From contig CAZLEF010000020.1 in the NCBI GenBank assembly GCA_964558465.1, positions 1 to 64,000 of the forward strand: a stretch of DNA of 64,000 nt, given 5' to 3'. Below, piece after piece: positions 34,014-42,395 of this stretch (its first letter is position 1; every line of letters starts with the position of its first letter). Source of the DNA: JACJYC01 sp964558465. Lineage in GTDB: Bacteria > Bacteroidota > Bacteroidia > Chitinophagales > Saprospiraceae. Under the pieces are notes generated by a model. It saw nothing but the letters and a program-made list of their open reading frames with translations. It had not been told where the DNA came from and did no database searches. The translations under genes and the position numbers were made by a program.

Positions 34014-34088
34014 TTTTTTAAATGTTTAACTCAAAAATGAAAGACACATGTGGCAAATAGAGGTTGCTTTTTTCATTTTTTTAATTTC

Positions 34089-34219
34089 ATCGAACGGTTT
34101 GAATATGGGGCGTTTGGCATTTAAAAACACCAACCTGTCAATCCGCTATATATTTTATTAATTGTTACCATCTTCACATTTAGCACTATCTGCCAAATGC
34201 ACTATATTTTTTGTTGTGT
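34089..34219 (-). other. attC-like site (3' of the alpha/beta hydrolase gene)
   Basis: Plus-strand ends ATCGAAC and GTTGTGT bracket a stem formed by TTTGGCA and TGCCAAA. It spans 131 bp with an A+T-rich loop. GAACGGTTTG next to the left end recalls AACGGTTTG at 32712. Confidence 0.45.
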
Positions 34220-34223
34220 GTCG

Positions 34224-35177
34224 TTATTTTATTAATTCTAAGAACCAATTGACCAACTCCTTCTCATCAACAATATTCCAAGTATGAGGGTGTCTGCTCC
34301 CATCATTCTGGTAACCTTTATCTTGAGTGATTATCAATTCCACCTTCTGGTTATCTCGAATTTTAAGTTCATTTATCAAGGCAGCTAAATCAATTGCATT
34401 CATGGAGTAAAAGTCCTTTCTTCTTGTTTCTATCCACCAGGTTACATCTGGTTCAGTATAGCATCTAATGGCTATATTCTTCAATAGATTAAGATTTGAA
34501 CCTCCATTTGCGCTATAGCAATATGGTGAATAATCTATATATGCTTGTAATGTGTCTGTTGGAGTTCCACCAAGATTTCTCTCAAGATAGCCTGAGACCC
34601 ACGTGCCCTCGTTTGCTGTAATTGGACTGAAGTTAAGCTCCTTCGCTTTTACCATTTCTTTGTGAAAGCGAACCATGTCCAACGGAGAATCACATATGGC
34701 AATTGCTTTGGGAACCAATTTATGTTTTGACTCAGTACTTTGACCAAACATTGCCAGTTTTATAGCACGTGTTCCTTCTAAAGACATCCCACAATAGAGT
34801 AGGTTACTATCGGGTATGTTATAAGTTATAAGCACTTCATAGATGTAATTTTCAATTTCATGAACTTTACTATTCTCAAAAAAGAATTCAAGTCTGTTTT
34901 CCGTTGTTGCATAAAGTACCGCAAGTTGTTTCGAAAGGGCATAATCTATGATAAAATCAGCGTTTACTGTATCTCTTCTTGCATGAGTGAAGACAATCAA
35001 TCCTTTTATTTTTTCGATTTTTGGCAGCCAGAGCGTGTATCCTCTGTCAACTTTTGGGATGCTAATCCCTTCAGTTAAAAGGATATCGCCTTCTACATGA
35101 ACTTTCTTGTCAATTACTCTTTGAGCAAACAAGTTTGACATGCAGAAGATACAGAGTGTTAAAATTGCTGCTTTCAT
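34224..35177 (-). CDS. Secreted alpha/beta hydrolase
   Basis: A 317-residue exported alpha/beta-hydrolase-fold protein. The start MKAAILTLCIFCMSNLFAQ is a signal peptide; the frame also offers GTG 35195. The nucleophile elbow is YCGMSLEGTRA (GxSxxG) near residue 130. An Asp candidate lies in YTEPDVTWWIE, and the catalytic His is probably in SRHPHTW near the C terminus, so the triad looks complete. The substrate cannot be named. It is a member of the cassette array, with an attC-like site 3' to it and a HepT fragment directly upstream. Confidence 0.75.
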   Translation of the reverse strand: MKAAILTLCIFCMSNLFAQRVIDKKVHVEGDILLTEGISIPKVDRGYTLWLPKIEKIKGLIVFTHARRDTVNADFIIDYALSKQLAVLYATTENRLEFFFENSKVHEIENYIYEVLITYNIPDSNLLYCGMSLEGTRAIKLAMFGQSTESKHKLVPKAIAICDSPLDMVRFHKEMVKAKELNFSPITANEGTWVSGYLERNLGGTPTDTLQAYIDYSPYCYSANGGSNLNLLKNIAIRCYTEPDVTWWIETRRKDFYSMNAIDLAALINELKIRDNQKVELIITQDKGYQNDGSRHPHTWNIVDEKELVNWFLELIK

Positions 35178-35196
35178 CCTGTTTTTTAATGACACA

Positions 35197-35340
35197 TCAC
35201 TCCTTAATGTCTACTGGTATCTTCTTAGTCGCTTCGCCAATAATTTCTAAGCTGCGAACTATCGCCCGTTTTAGCACTTCGTTATCAATCAAGGCATCTT
35301 TGGTCATATCTGGCGATATGCTGTTATTGATAAATTCACA
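35197..35340 (-). pseudogene. HepT/DUF86 fragment
   Basis: Forty-seven codons ending in TGA match the middle of HepT-type (DUF86) RNase toxins: NEVLKRAIVRSLEIIGEATK and KIPVDIKE. The N terminus is cut by the 0.5 kb element at 35341. The C-terminal part that carries the catalytic RxxxxH motif is missing. A MntA-type antitoxin is not present. This is debris of a toxin-antitoxin cassette. Confidence 0.7.
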
Positions 35341-35826
35341 GTAACTACCCAGTCCCCCAAAGCTATAAAAAATTGACGGAATAAGGTTAACCTGGCAGGC
35401 ATAAAATCCAGGGCCTTATGCCAGGAATTTCCAGCCCATACGCCGGGATGAGAAAGACACGCCTGATCCGCAAGATTGAGGCGCTGGAAAGGTATTGCCG
35501 GAGTCTGGAAAAAGCCAACCAGGCAGGTATTTCGGGAGGTGAAGTTTTGTACATGGACAAGGAGAAAGCCAGGTTGATCGGGGAATTACTGAAGCGGGAT
35601 CGGCTGGTAGCTTCCCTTTCCAAATTGGTCAGAAAATAAATGTATTCAATGCACTCAAAAATATTTTTGAAGGAATTATCCCGCCAGTCCAGTATCCGAA
35701 ATTGGAATAAATAAAAACACTCCAAAATTATCCGCAAAATATTATGGTTTATTTTTGAAGCCTCCGGAAATCATCTCCGTGAGATTAGGCCCGCTTGTTT
35801 TGTTAACTTTTGGACTGGGTAATTAC
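35341..35826 (+). mobile_element. Non-autonomous element, copy 1
   Basis: Ends GTAACTACCCAGTCC and GGACTGGGTAATTAC are near-perfect inverted repeats starting GTAA, as in the IS66 family. The sequence is very similar to the copy at 44122-44634, with an internal replacement around 35620-35665. It starts with a hairpin (CCTGGCAGGCATAA/TTATGCCAGG). No clear 8-bp target duplication is seen. Confidence 0.75.
35418..35639 (+). pseudogene. Short coiled-coil reading frame in element copy 1
   Basis: Seventy-three residues starting MPGISSPYAGMRKTRLIRKI, rich in K, E and L. It ends early compared with the 107-residue version in the other copy, because the sequence after SLSKLVRK diverges. It resembles the leading coiled-coil part of an IS66-type transposase but has no catalytic domain. 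Probably not functional. Confidence 0.5.
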
Positions 35827-35861
35827 GATTCTTTTAATCAAAAAATGGACTTTTGATTCTC

Positions 35862-36488
35862 TCATTTGTCGCCAAACTTGACCAGCCCCCAAACTCCTAA
35901 CAGCCATAGTCCCAAAGCAAGCGGCCAGAATATTTCCAGATTATAATACAAGGCTTGGGCAGTTATAAGAGATGGGATAGATAATATAAAAGCCAATCCG
36001 ACCCACCAGGGTGCTATTTTTTTTCTCATTATCGCTACACCTGCAATGATCCAGGCGAAGAAAAAGCACCAATTATACAGGAAGAGTCCCGACAACCAAA
36101 TTAAAGTAGCTTCCGATTCTAATCCATCATTTATCGCCTTCGGGTCCATCCCTGAAGCCACAAAGCCTGCGGATAAAGCTCGAAAACCAGAAATAAAGGC
36201 GATAAACGCTGTACCCAAAACACCCAATACCGTTACCACGATTCCTGTGTTAGGAGACCGCTCTGCGATTCGTTGTCCCATGAAAATGAAAGTGGCCACA
36301 AAAAAAGGAACACCAATCGTCATAATCAGGCCTTCGTATGAACTGACCCAGTAAAGTTCACCCGGAAGCGTTCCAATTCCAAATGCCCTTACTACCGATG
36401 CAATAAAAAAGCATAATGGCGCAACTAACGCCAGCATGGGCAATCGCTTCCGAAAAGTTCTCACCCATTTGTCATTCTGATTTTCCAT
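35862..36488 (-). CDS. Hypothetical six-helix membrane protein
   Basis: A 208-residue membrane protein with about six helices, starting MENQNDKWVRTFRKRLPML at ATG 36488. The frame continues upstream through the neighbouring attC-like site, which is not credible as coding. I do not recognise a family with certainty; the layout (short charged N terminus, evenly spaced helices, GLWLLGVWGLVKFG at the end) is like small DUF-type membrane proteins. It belongs to the cassette array. Its upstream edge is the GTTAGCGGTAAATAA cassette start, and its expected 3' site is replaced by the mobile element at 35341-35826. Confidence 0.65.
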   Translation of the reverse strand: MENQNDKWVRTFRKRLPMLALVAPLCFFIASVVRAFGIGTLPGELYWVSSYEGLIMTIGVPFFVATFIFMGQRIAERSPNTGIVVTVLGVLGTAFIAFISGFRALSAGFVASGMDPKAINDGLESEATLIWLSGLFLYNWCFFFAWIIAGVAIMRKKIAPWWVGLAFILSIPSLITAQALYYNLEIFWPLALGLWLLGVWGLVKFGDK

Positions 36489-36533
36489 TTTGTTTTGTTT
36501 TAAATTAATTATTCCTGTTTTCTTCTTATTTAC

Positions 36534-36663
36534 CGCTAACGTTTGTGTTTCTGCAGTGGTGCCTTCCCGAAGCCGCGTCCTGTCCCACGACACCAAGCGT
36601 TGAGCGAAGATAAAACTAAAAACCAACTCGTCACGGCACCATTGCAGAAACATTTTGTTGTGA
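36534..36663 (-). other. attC-like site (3' of the YD-repeat gene)
   Basis: Plus-strand ends CGCTAAC and GTTGTGA. The arms TGTTTCTGCAGTGGTGCC and GGCACCATTGCAGAAACA match with one mismatch around a 75-base loop. It is 130 bp long. The edge TTATTTACCGCTAACG (36526-36541) is identical at 40295-40310. Confidence 0.65.
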
Positions 36664-36670
36664 GTAGTTT

Positions 36671-37492
36671 TTACTTGTAGTATTCATATTCAAAAAAATC
36701 CGGAATAAATCCACGGACACTTTTTAGTAGTCCGTTAGGGTAATAGAAGTATGTCAATTTTGCATTCCACGTCCTATCATTCATAAACACCTGATTGATG
36801 TCAGAGCTTATGATTTGTCCCCTTGAATTAAAACTGTTGGCACATACAGTATTGCTGTTAAAGTGTTGAAGGTCTTTGTAGTCGGAATACTGAACTTTGG
36901 ATGTGTCTTGTCCGACAACCATTAGCCCGTCTTTAAGCTTGGGCTCCCAAGTATATCCATACCATCGTTTTGTATAAAAGTCGTTTTCATACTCTGTTGT
37001 CATGTGATAAACTATAAGAGTGTCTCTTCGTTGGGTTTTTATTGATTTAAAGGGCTCGTAATAATAGAGAGTCTCATAATTTGGGGAATCGGGGAATTTC
37101 TCTTGGAAGTCCTGAGACTTTGTCAACCTGCCCAATGAGTCATAGAAGAAAAGTGTGTAGTCAACTCCGAAAGAACCGTCAAAATAAGCAGTAGAGTCAA
37201 TGATTTGAATCAATCTCATGTTTGAGTCATATTTGTAATGCTTTGTCCCTTCTATTCTTTTATTTTTTCGAGTTTTCCCATTGTATGATGCGCTGTATCT
37301 AATAGAGCGAATTTTACGTCCATCTTTGTCCAAGTAAGTTATCTCTGCTAAATCTCTTGGTGAGTTCTCAAATCGAGTGATTTTTCTCACACTCCTATTT
37401 TTATAAATGCTGTCTGGTTGGGAGCTATTTTCGCTTTGTCCGTAAACACTACTTGATAAAGTGAAACATATTAGTATTAAAACTTTATTCAT
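36671..37492 (-). CDS. Secreted protein with RHS/YD-like repeats
   Basis: A 273-residue exported protein: MNKVLILICFTLSSSVYGQ is a signal peptide, which fixes the start at 37492 (frame open to 37537). The body is beta-rich with repeated tyrosine motifs (YLDKDGRKI, YKYDSNMRL, FYDSLGRL, YYPNGLL) like YD/RHS-type repeats. No effector domain follows. Function unknown. It is flanked by attC-like sites at both ends (37519-37606 and 36534-36663), which makes it the clearest single-gene cassette of the array. Confidence 0.75.
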   Translation of the reverse strand: MNKVLILICFTLSSSVYGQSENSSQPDSIYKNRSVRKITRFENSPRDLAEITYLDKDGRKIRSIRYSASYNGKTRKNKRIEGTKHYKYDSNMRLIQIIDSTAYFDGSFGVDYTLFFYDSLGRLTKSQDFQEKFPDSPNYETLYYYEPFKSIKTQRRDTLIVYHMTTEYENDFYTKRWYGYTWEPKLKDGLMVVGQDTSKVQYSDYKDLQHFNSNTVCANSFNSRGQIISSDINQVFMNDRTWNAKLTYFYYPNGLLKSVRGFIPDFFEYEYYK

Positions 37493-37518
37493 CGGTCTGT
37501 CCTGTCCGTAAAAATTGC

Positions 37519-37606
37519 GCACAACGGTTGCACTCACGCATACCGCCGCCTGCGTTGGCTTTGCGGTTTAGCTTTAGCGGCGGTTGGTGTGAGTGTGGTG
37601 TTGGCT
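37519..37606 (-). other. attC-like site (3' of the EAD11-TIR gene)
   Basis: Plus-strand ends GCACAAC and GTTGGCT. The arms CACTCACGCATACCGCCGC and GCGGCGGTTGGTGTGAGTG pair over about 17 of 19 positions. The loop begins TGCGTTGGCTTTGCGG, shared with the site at 39.0 kb. It is 88 bp long. The upstream gene's stop codon lies inside it. Confidence 0.7.
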
Positions 37607-38991
37607 GCCTTCTTTATTTCTCTGTGAGCCATAAACAGAATTATCCCCCAAAATAAATGATGAGTTGATGATGAAATCTGTTGTAAGGTCATGCCATTTC
37701 CAGCAAATATACTTAAAAAGTCATAAACGCCAAACTTTGCATTTGAAATATTTATTATTACAAAAGTCAAAGTCAATATCGCAAGCAATCTTTGCTTTTT
37801 TAATATTACAATCAAAATTATTGAAATGCCTAAAAATATAAATTGAGAAAAATTCCATAACATTTCGTTGATTATCCTTTGCTTGTCAATATCAATATTA
37901 TCGTATCCAAATTTCCATATAAATTCCGAAAACAACGATAAGATAATTTGAAGCATACAAAGTAATTTCCCAAAAAAATTTCCGTATAGGCTAAACAAAA
38001 CAGAAAAACATAACATTTCAATTAACATCGGTAAAGTAATGACTAATGGGTCATAAAACAAAGTAATTATACTGTTATTTTCATTTATATTATCAGCCCA
38101 GTATCCGTAATAGACAAAACCAAGAAACACTAAAATACAACTTATACACCCTATCAATAATAAATTACTTTTACCTTCTAAACTAGTAAAATTAAGTCTT
38201 TCCATTGCTCTTGAAAATACACCATGCTTTTCAGTAAGATTGTTTTTATGAAAATTTTGGTTAGTGAAGCCTAAAAAAATAAGGAGTTGCTCTTTATCTT
38301 CAGCAATTTGAATCCTTTTTAATAAATAAGGAATACTTTCAAAACTAAATTCATTACCCTTCAAAATAAATATTTTTCTTTCACCTTTACTGTTAATGTA
38401 AGTTTCATTATAAAAAGTCTCATATTCTGATTTTACCCATTCTGACTCCATTGAGTTTTTTGATACAATCAACAGGAAATGTGTACTATTCTTTAACGCA
38501 TTGCTTATATTAGTAAAATAGGAGTTACCAATATTACTTTTTAAAGACTCATGTGAATAAAAAACCTTGTAACCATGTTGCGTCAGGTGTTTCCATATTT
38601 CATCAGCAAAGTGCGTATCAAACGACGAATAGCATAAGAAAATATCATATACTTTTTCACCCACTTCTGCAATTAACGTTGTTTTGTTTATTTTTTCGCT
38701 TACTGTTTTCTCAATTAAATTGTTATCCGGTATCGCTTCTATCAGTTGAAGCAATGAATGCCTTATCCTATTTTTTTCAATTGATATACCTCCTTCGCTT
38801 ATTATTCCAGCATTAATTTGTTTCTTTAAATCTTTGTGCCTTCCTGAAATTAAAATTAAATTATTATATATATCATTTAAGTCAATGGTGATGCTTTCAT
38901 CATTATATAGTTTTAATGAAGTAATCATTTTCTCTATTAACAAATCTATGCTATCTTCTTGGATTAGTATCTTTAAATTTTTCTTATCCAT
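37534..38991 (-). CDS. EAD11-TIR-transmembrane protein, putative NADase effector
   Basis: A 485-residue protein in three parts. Residues 8-90 resemble effector-associated domain 11 (IYNNLILISGRHKDLKKQ, then IEKNRIRHSLLQLIEAI), an adaptor type known from bacterial conflict systems. Residues 112-245 are a TIR domain (VYDIFLCYSSFDTHFADEI). S183-E-W185-V-K-S-E189 matches the SxWxxxE helix of NAD-cleaving TIRs, so E189 is the likely catalytic residue. From about residue 278, five to six membrane helices follow. The last 24 residues (tail QSQRRRRYA) are encoded by the attC-like site. I infer an immune effector recruited through its EAD; its partner may be the EAD11-ending protein at 44.8-46.3 kb. 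An NAD-depleting, membrane-bound outcome is not proven. Confidence 0.8.
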   Translation of the reverse strand: MDKKNLKILIQEDSIDLLIEKMITSLKLYNDESITIDLNDIYNNLILISGRHKDLKKQINAGIISEGGISIEKNRIRHSLLQLIEAIPDNNLIEKTVSEKINKTTLIAEVGEKVYDIFLCYSSFDTHFADEIWKHLTQHGYKVFYSHESLKSNIGNSYFTNISNALKNSTHFLLIVSKNSMESEWVKSEYETFYNETYINSKGERKIFILKGNEFSFESIPYLLKRIQIAEDKEQLLIFLGFTNQNFHKNNLTEKHGVFSRAMERLNFTSLEGKSNLLLIGCISCILVFLGFVYYGYWADNINENNSIITLFYDPLVITLPMLIEMLCFSVLFSLYGNFFGKLLCMLQIILSLFSEFIWKFGYDNIDIDKQRIINEMLWNFSQFIFLGISIILIVILKKQRLLAILTLTFVIINISNAKFGVYDFLSIFAGNGMTLQQISSSTHHLFWGIILFMAHREIKKAANTTLTPTAAKAKPQSQRRRRYA

Positions 38992-39010
38992 ATTTTGTTC
39001 TTTTGGTTGC

Positions 39011-39101
39011 AGCCAACGGCTGCACTCCTGTCAGCCCGCCGCCTGCGTTGGCTTTGTGCGGCTGATTTTGGCGGTGGGTTGGCAGGAGTGCTTTGTTAGC
39101 G
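39011..39101 (-). other. attC-like site (3' of the duplicated-domain gene)
   Basis: Plus-strand ends AGCCAAC and GTTAGCG. The arms GCACTCCTGTCAGCCCGCCGCC and GGCGGTGGGTTGGCAGGAGTGC pair with few mismatches. The loop TGCGTTGGCTTTGTGCGG is shared with the next site. It is 91 bp long, the best-formed site of the array. Confidence 0.7.
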
Positions 39102-39112
39102 GATTGTTCAAT

Positions 39113-40270
39113 TCATTCATACACTTGGATGTTTCGGAATTCAACATTATCGCTTCCCGTCCCAGTATGACGCCGATTGATTGTCATTTGCAATTTTGAA
39201 ATGACCTTTACAGGGATACCGACTTGCCCGAATTCAATATTAATATCAACAGGGTATCCTGCAACAATAGTTTTTTTTGTGCCGTAGTAAGCACCTCCAC
39301 CAGTTTTCCCCCCTATTTCGATACTGATAGGATTAAATTCTTTACCAGAATCCCCGTCAAGAACTCTTGTTTTATCCTTTCCAAAAACACTTAATTCTAC
39401 ATCCATATCCTCGCTTTGAACTTGACAATTACATCGAATAATTTGCTAAAATTGACTACATTTTTTAAGTTTAAAAGTTAATTCTCCAACTTTTGCTGTC
39501 TCTCTTGGGGTTAATTTAGGTGCTTCTGATCTGGCTTTGCTTACAGTTTCTTTTTGACCTATTCCATTGCCTATAAGGATGTTCCTAAATTCTACCTTAT
39601 TACTTCCAGTTCCTGTATGGGCTTGATTAATCGTCATTTCCAGTTTTGAAATATTTTCAACTGGAAAAGTCACGTCTCCAAATTCAATTAATATATCTAC
39701 TGGGTATCCTTCGACAATAGTTTTTTTCGTTCCATAGTATGCACCACCTCCGGTTTTTCCACCAATTTTGATACTGATAGGATTGAATTCTTTACCAGAA
39801 TTTCCATCTATTATTCTCGTTTTATCCTTCCCGAAAATGCTTAAATCCACATCCCTATCTTCACTCTTTACTTTACAGTGGCAAGAAATGAATTGCTCGG
39901 TTTGATTACAACCTACAAGGTTAAAGGTTAAATTACCGCTTTTTGCCGTACTGGAATTAATTTGTTGAGGTGTTTCGGGTTGAGGTTTAACTATCTCCGG
40001 TTCTGGGTAGATTTTTTCTTCACTTGAAACTGGCAAGTCTTTTCTTGGTTTTGAATTGGCTTTGGGTTCAGTCGAATTGCCTTCTTCTAATGACGATTGT
40101 GTTTGCGAGCCAGTATCTAAAGAGACACCTCGTGTTTCTTTTTCAGTCATTTGCTGTTTCTCTTGGGCTTCTTGGTATTTTTGATATTTTAAAACTAGAA
40201 TCCCACCAACAACTGTGATGAAAAGCCCAATAATTATCTCTTTCAAATAATTTTTCCGTTCAGTTGACAT
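39113..40270 (-). pseudogene. Membrane-anchored two-repeat protein interrupted by an in-frame TAG
   Basis: One reading frame of 385 sense codons broken by a TAG at 39446-39448. The first part (274 residues) has a single N-terminal membrane helix (EIIIGLFITVVGGILVL), a low-complexity linker, and a domain with SGKEFNPIS and GGGAYYGTKKTIV. The second part (from about 39445 down) repeats that domain almost exactly, including SGKEFNPIS, GGGAYYGTKKTIV and RHTGTGSDNVEFRNI. Lining up the repeats puts the TAG where the first copy has Glu (NQTEQF versus SQF-stop-Q), so a single base change can explain it. Downstream ATG 39404 could start a separate 97-residue protein. Function unknown; a cassette with its attC-like site directly 3'. 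Confidence 0.7.
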
Positions 40271-40302
40271 TTTGTTTTATTTTGTTTGTCAATTTTATTT
40301 AC

Positions 40303-40368
40303 CGCTAACGGTGGCACACACGATGGAGCGAGCGAATGCGAGCTATGGAAGTGTGTGTTTTGTTCGCT
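40303..40368 (-). other. attC-like site (3' of the 248-residue gene)
   Basis: Plus-strand ends CGCTAAC and GTTCGCT, 66 bp apart. The stem CACACAC/GTGTGTG is only 7 bp, with GCGAGCGAATGCGAGC in the loop, so it is weaker than its neighbours. Confidence 0.5.
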
Positions 40369-40388
40369 TCCGGTTTCTTTTTTATTCT

Positions 40389-41135
40389 TTACATCCCTCC
40401 ACATAACGTCATTCTTGTCATAATGTGGATACAATAAAAATAGTTTGCTACTTTATATAATGCATCTGAAACATCTTCTAAGACTTTTTCATCTTCTTGA
40501 AAAGCGTCCGTTATTTTATCATTTTCATCAACCTTCACAAATACTTTTTGCCCAAATTTCCTTTTTTTATCCCCGCTTTGGATTTTCTCCATAAATTTTG
40601 TCAATGTATCAGCATCAAATCTTTTCATAGTGAATTTATGCTTGTCCAAGGAAGTGTCTTTTGTCACAGGATATCTAAAAAAAGAACTATCCCTATCATA
40701 CTTACAAATGATTGGAAATAGATTTGAGATTTTTTTTACCTCTCGCCAATCTCCTTTCGGGGCAATTTTTTCTAATTTTTTTTTATTTTGTTTCAATAAC
40801 TGGTTAAGCCAATAATCGTAAAGTTCATCAATCCAATGACAAGTATATAATGGTCTCCAAGCTCCGCCTGTAAAAATTTTGGGGTTATCACTTTCAAATG
40901 AATCTTGATCATAGTTAATTTCTAACTTTTTATGAAAAATCACTATTAGTGACTTCAGATATAATTCAATAGAATGCCTAAATAGAAAATTTTCGGGCAT
41001 CTCCCTTTGTTGAATGACATCATAATGTTCATGATGATTATTTCTTAAATGTTCAGCACTTTTAAAATAGGAATCACCCGTAATCCCAAATCCGAAATCG
41101 GGATGTAGTTCAATCCCGGACATTGTGTACATCAT
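40389..41135 (-). CDS. Hypothetical protein with HEPN-like helix
   Basis: A 248-residue soluble protein. The segment NFLFRHSIELYLKSLIVIFH near residue 50 is like the first helices of HEPN-fold proteins, which are frequent in conflict systems. No RxxxxH RNase motif is found, so RNase activity is not claimed. The middle is rich in W and K and the C terminus has helices ending in IHIMTRMTLCGGM. Starts at 41135 (MMYTMSGIEL) or the second ATG. It is a member of the cassette array, bounded by attC-like sites at 41158-41222 and 40303-40368. Confidence 0.65.
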   Translation of the reverse strand: MMYTMSGIELHPDFGFGITGDSYFKSAEHLRNNHHEHYDVIQQREMPENFLFRHSIELYLKSLIVIFHKKLEINYDQDSFESDNPKIFTGGAWRPLYTCHWIDELYDYWLNQLLKQNKKKLEKIAPKGDWREVKKISNLFPIICKYDRDSSFFRYPVTKDTSLDKHKFTMKRFDADTLTKFMEKIQSGDKKRKFGQKVFVKVDENDKITDAFQEDEKVLEDVSDALYKVANYFYCIHIMTRMTLCGGM

Positions 41136-41157
41136 ATTATTTCTTTTTTCTAATGGA

Positions 41158-41222
41158 AGCGAACGGGGGCATGGACGACATGGCGACGTTTAGGAGCCAT
41201 GTGTGACCATGCAATGTTGTCA
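41158..41222 (-). other. attC-like site (3' of the Orc-like ATPase gene)
   Basis: Plus-strand ends AGCGAAC and GTTGTCA. The arms GCATGGACGACATGGC and GCCATGTGTGACCATGC pair with one unpaired base, the asymmetry that marks attC strands. It is 65 bp long. The ATPase stop codon TGA is part of the TGACAAC end. Confidence 0.65.
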
Positions 41223-42395
41223 GATTTTTCCTTGCATGTTTAATAGGACATACGGTTTCATCATTGGATTATAAAATCTGTATCTAATGTTCTTACCATT
41301 TCCTAGTTTTTCAAGGAGTAATCCCCTTTCTTCATGGCATAATTTACCTAAATTATGGGTAATATTTTCACGAATTGAGTTTTTTCCAGTAATCCGATTA
41401 AATTCTTTTAGTATCTCACTTGTCGTAAAAGAATCAAACTCATCTGTTTTACACATTGCACATGCCTGTACAACAGGTTTCCATTGAGAATTAATAGAAG
41501 ATGATTGAATTGCTTTTCTATAGGATTCTCGTAGTTGTTCGCTGGCATTCTCTATTGCTTGTCTAATGGCAGAATCTAATTCAGAATTACCAACTTTGGT
41601 ATAATTACGGTCAAGTGCCCTTTGAATTGAGTATTTACATAACAAATGTGTATAATGAGGAAATCCAGAAGAAAATTTTACTATTTTACCAGTTATTGAT
41701 TTTATTATTTCCATCTCTAAATCAGCAAACCCTTTCTCGACAATCTCTGTAAGTTCAACATCTGACATTCTTGGCATCTTTATTTGCATTAAGCATCTTT
41801 CTAATGATTGATGATTTCCAATCAAATTGCTTACATTTTCAGCGATACCAACAATCATTATTTTTATATTCCTAGAATTGTCCGACAAAGATTTTATCAA
41901 ATCAGCGAACTGAACCCTAGTAGGTTGATTTTTTATATTATCAAATTCGTCAAAAATGAATAAAAATTTGTTTGAAGGGAATTGTCGCAAACAATTATAT
42001 ATATCGTAAGGCATTAGATTTTCAATGCCTGCTATATATTGGTTTAGCGAAATTAATTTTTGTCTGGTTTGTGGATTAAATCCAATTCCCTGGGTAGTTG
42101 TCGTGAATTGAACTTCACTTAATGCCCGTTCCCATAAGTTCTTAAAATTATCAGAACTTCCACAGGTTACTTTTACGCTATAAAGATTTGTAATCTTTTT
42201 TTGAGTTATATTTGCCATTGATGTTTTTCCTACTCCCCTTTCGCCAAATAAAATAGCATGTTGCCCCTCTTCATTCATAACTTGAACAATCCTTTTTAAC
42301 TGCTCAATTCTACCCCGAAAGAAGTTTTCCTCCTTAATCGGAGACATTGGTGAGAATACTGTACTTAGTTTAAGTTTACGTTCTTCAATGTTCAT
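41220..42395 (-). CDS. Orc1/Cdc6-like AAA ATPase
   Basis: A 391-residue ATPase. Walker A is GERGVGKTS (51-59) and Walker B is FLFIFDEFDN (144-153). A lid region follows near 230, and a predicted winged helix lies at the C terminus (TTSEILKEFNRITGK to RYRFYNPMMKPYVLL). This order is that of Orc1/Cdc6-like and STAND-type ATPases. It has no partner endonuclease or protease next to it. In this neighbourhood a role in defence or in element maintenance is possible, but that is context only. Its start lies 29 bases after a 75-bp conserved block that also precedes the EAD11-ending gene at 46.28 kb, suggesting shared upstream control. Confidence 0.8.
   Translation of the reverse strand: MNIEERKLKLSTVFSPMSPIKEENFFRGRIEQLKRIVQVMNEEGQHAILFGERGVGKTSMANITQKKITNLYSVKVTCGSSDNFKNLWERALSEVQFTTTTQGIGFNPQTRQKLISLNQYIAGIENLMPYDIYNCLRQFPSNKFLFIFDEFDNIKNQPTRVQFADLIKSLSDNSRNIKIMIVGIAENVSNLIGNHQSLERCLMQIKMPRMSDVELTEIVEKGFADLEMEIIKSITGKIVKFSSGFPHYTHLLCKYSIQRALDRNYTKVGNSELDSAIRQAIENASEQLRESYRKAIQSSSINSQWKPVVQACAMCKTDEFDSFTTSEILKEFNRITGKNSIRENITHNLGKLCHEERGLLLEKLGNGKNIRYRFYNPMMKPYVLLNMQGKI

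Noticed and set aside
35333..35834. Target-site duplication of the 0.5 kb element
   Set aside because: The flanking eight bases on each side do not match for either copy, so the insertion mechanism is not shown.
36489..36653. Upstream extension of the six-helix membrane protein
   Set aside because: The added residues come from an attC-like hairpin and have no membrane or signal character.
39113..39406. Separate 97-residue gene downstream of the membrane-anchored protein
   Set aside because: It is in the same frame, directly continues the second repeat, and is separated only by one TAG, so it is treated as part of one broken gene.
40389..41135. HEPN RNase toxin
   Set aside because: A HEPN-like helix is visible, but there is no RxxxxH motif and no adjacent antitoxin.
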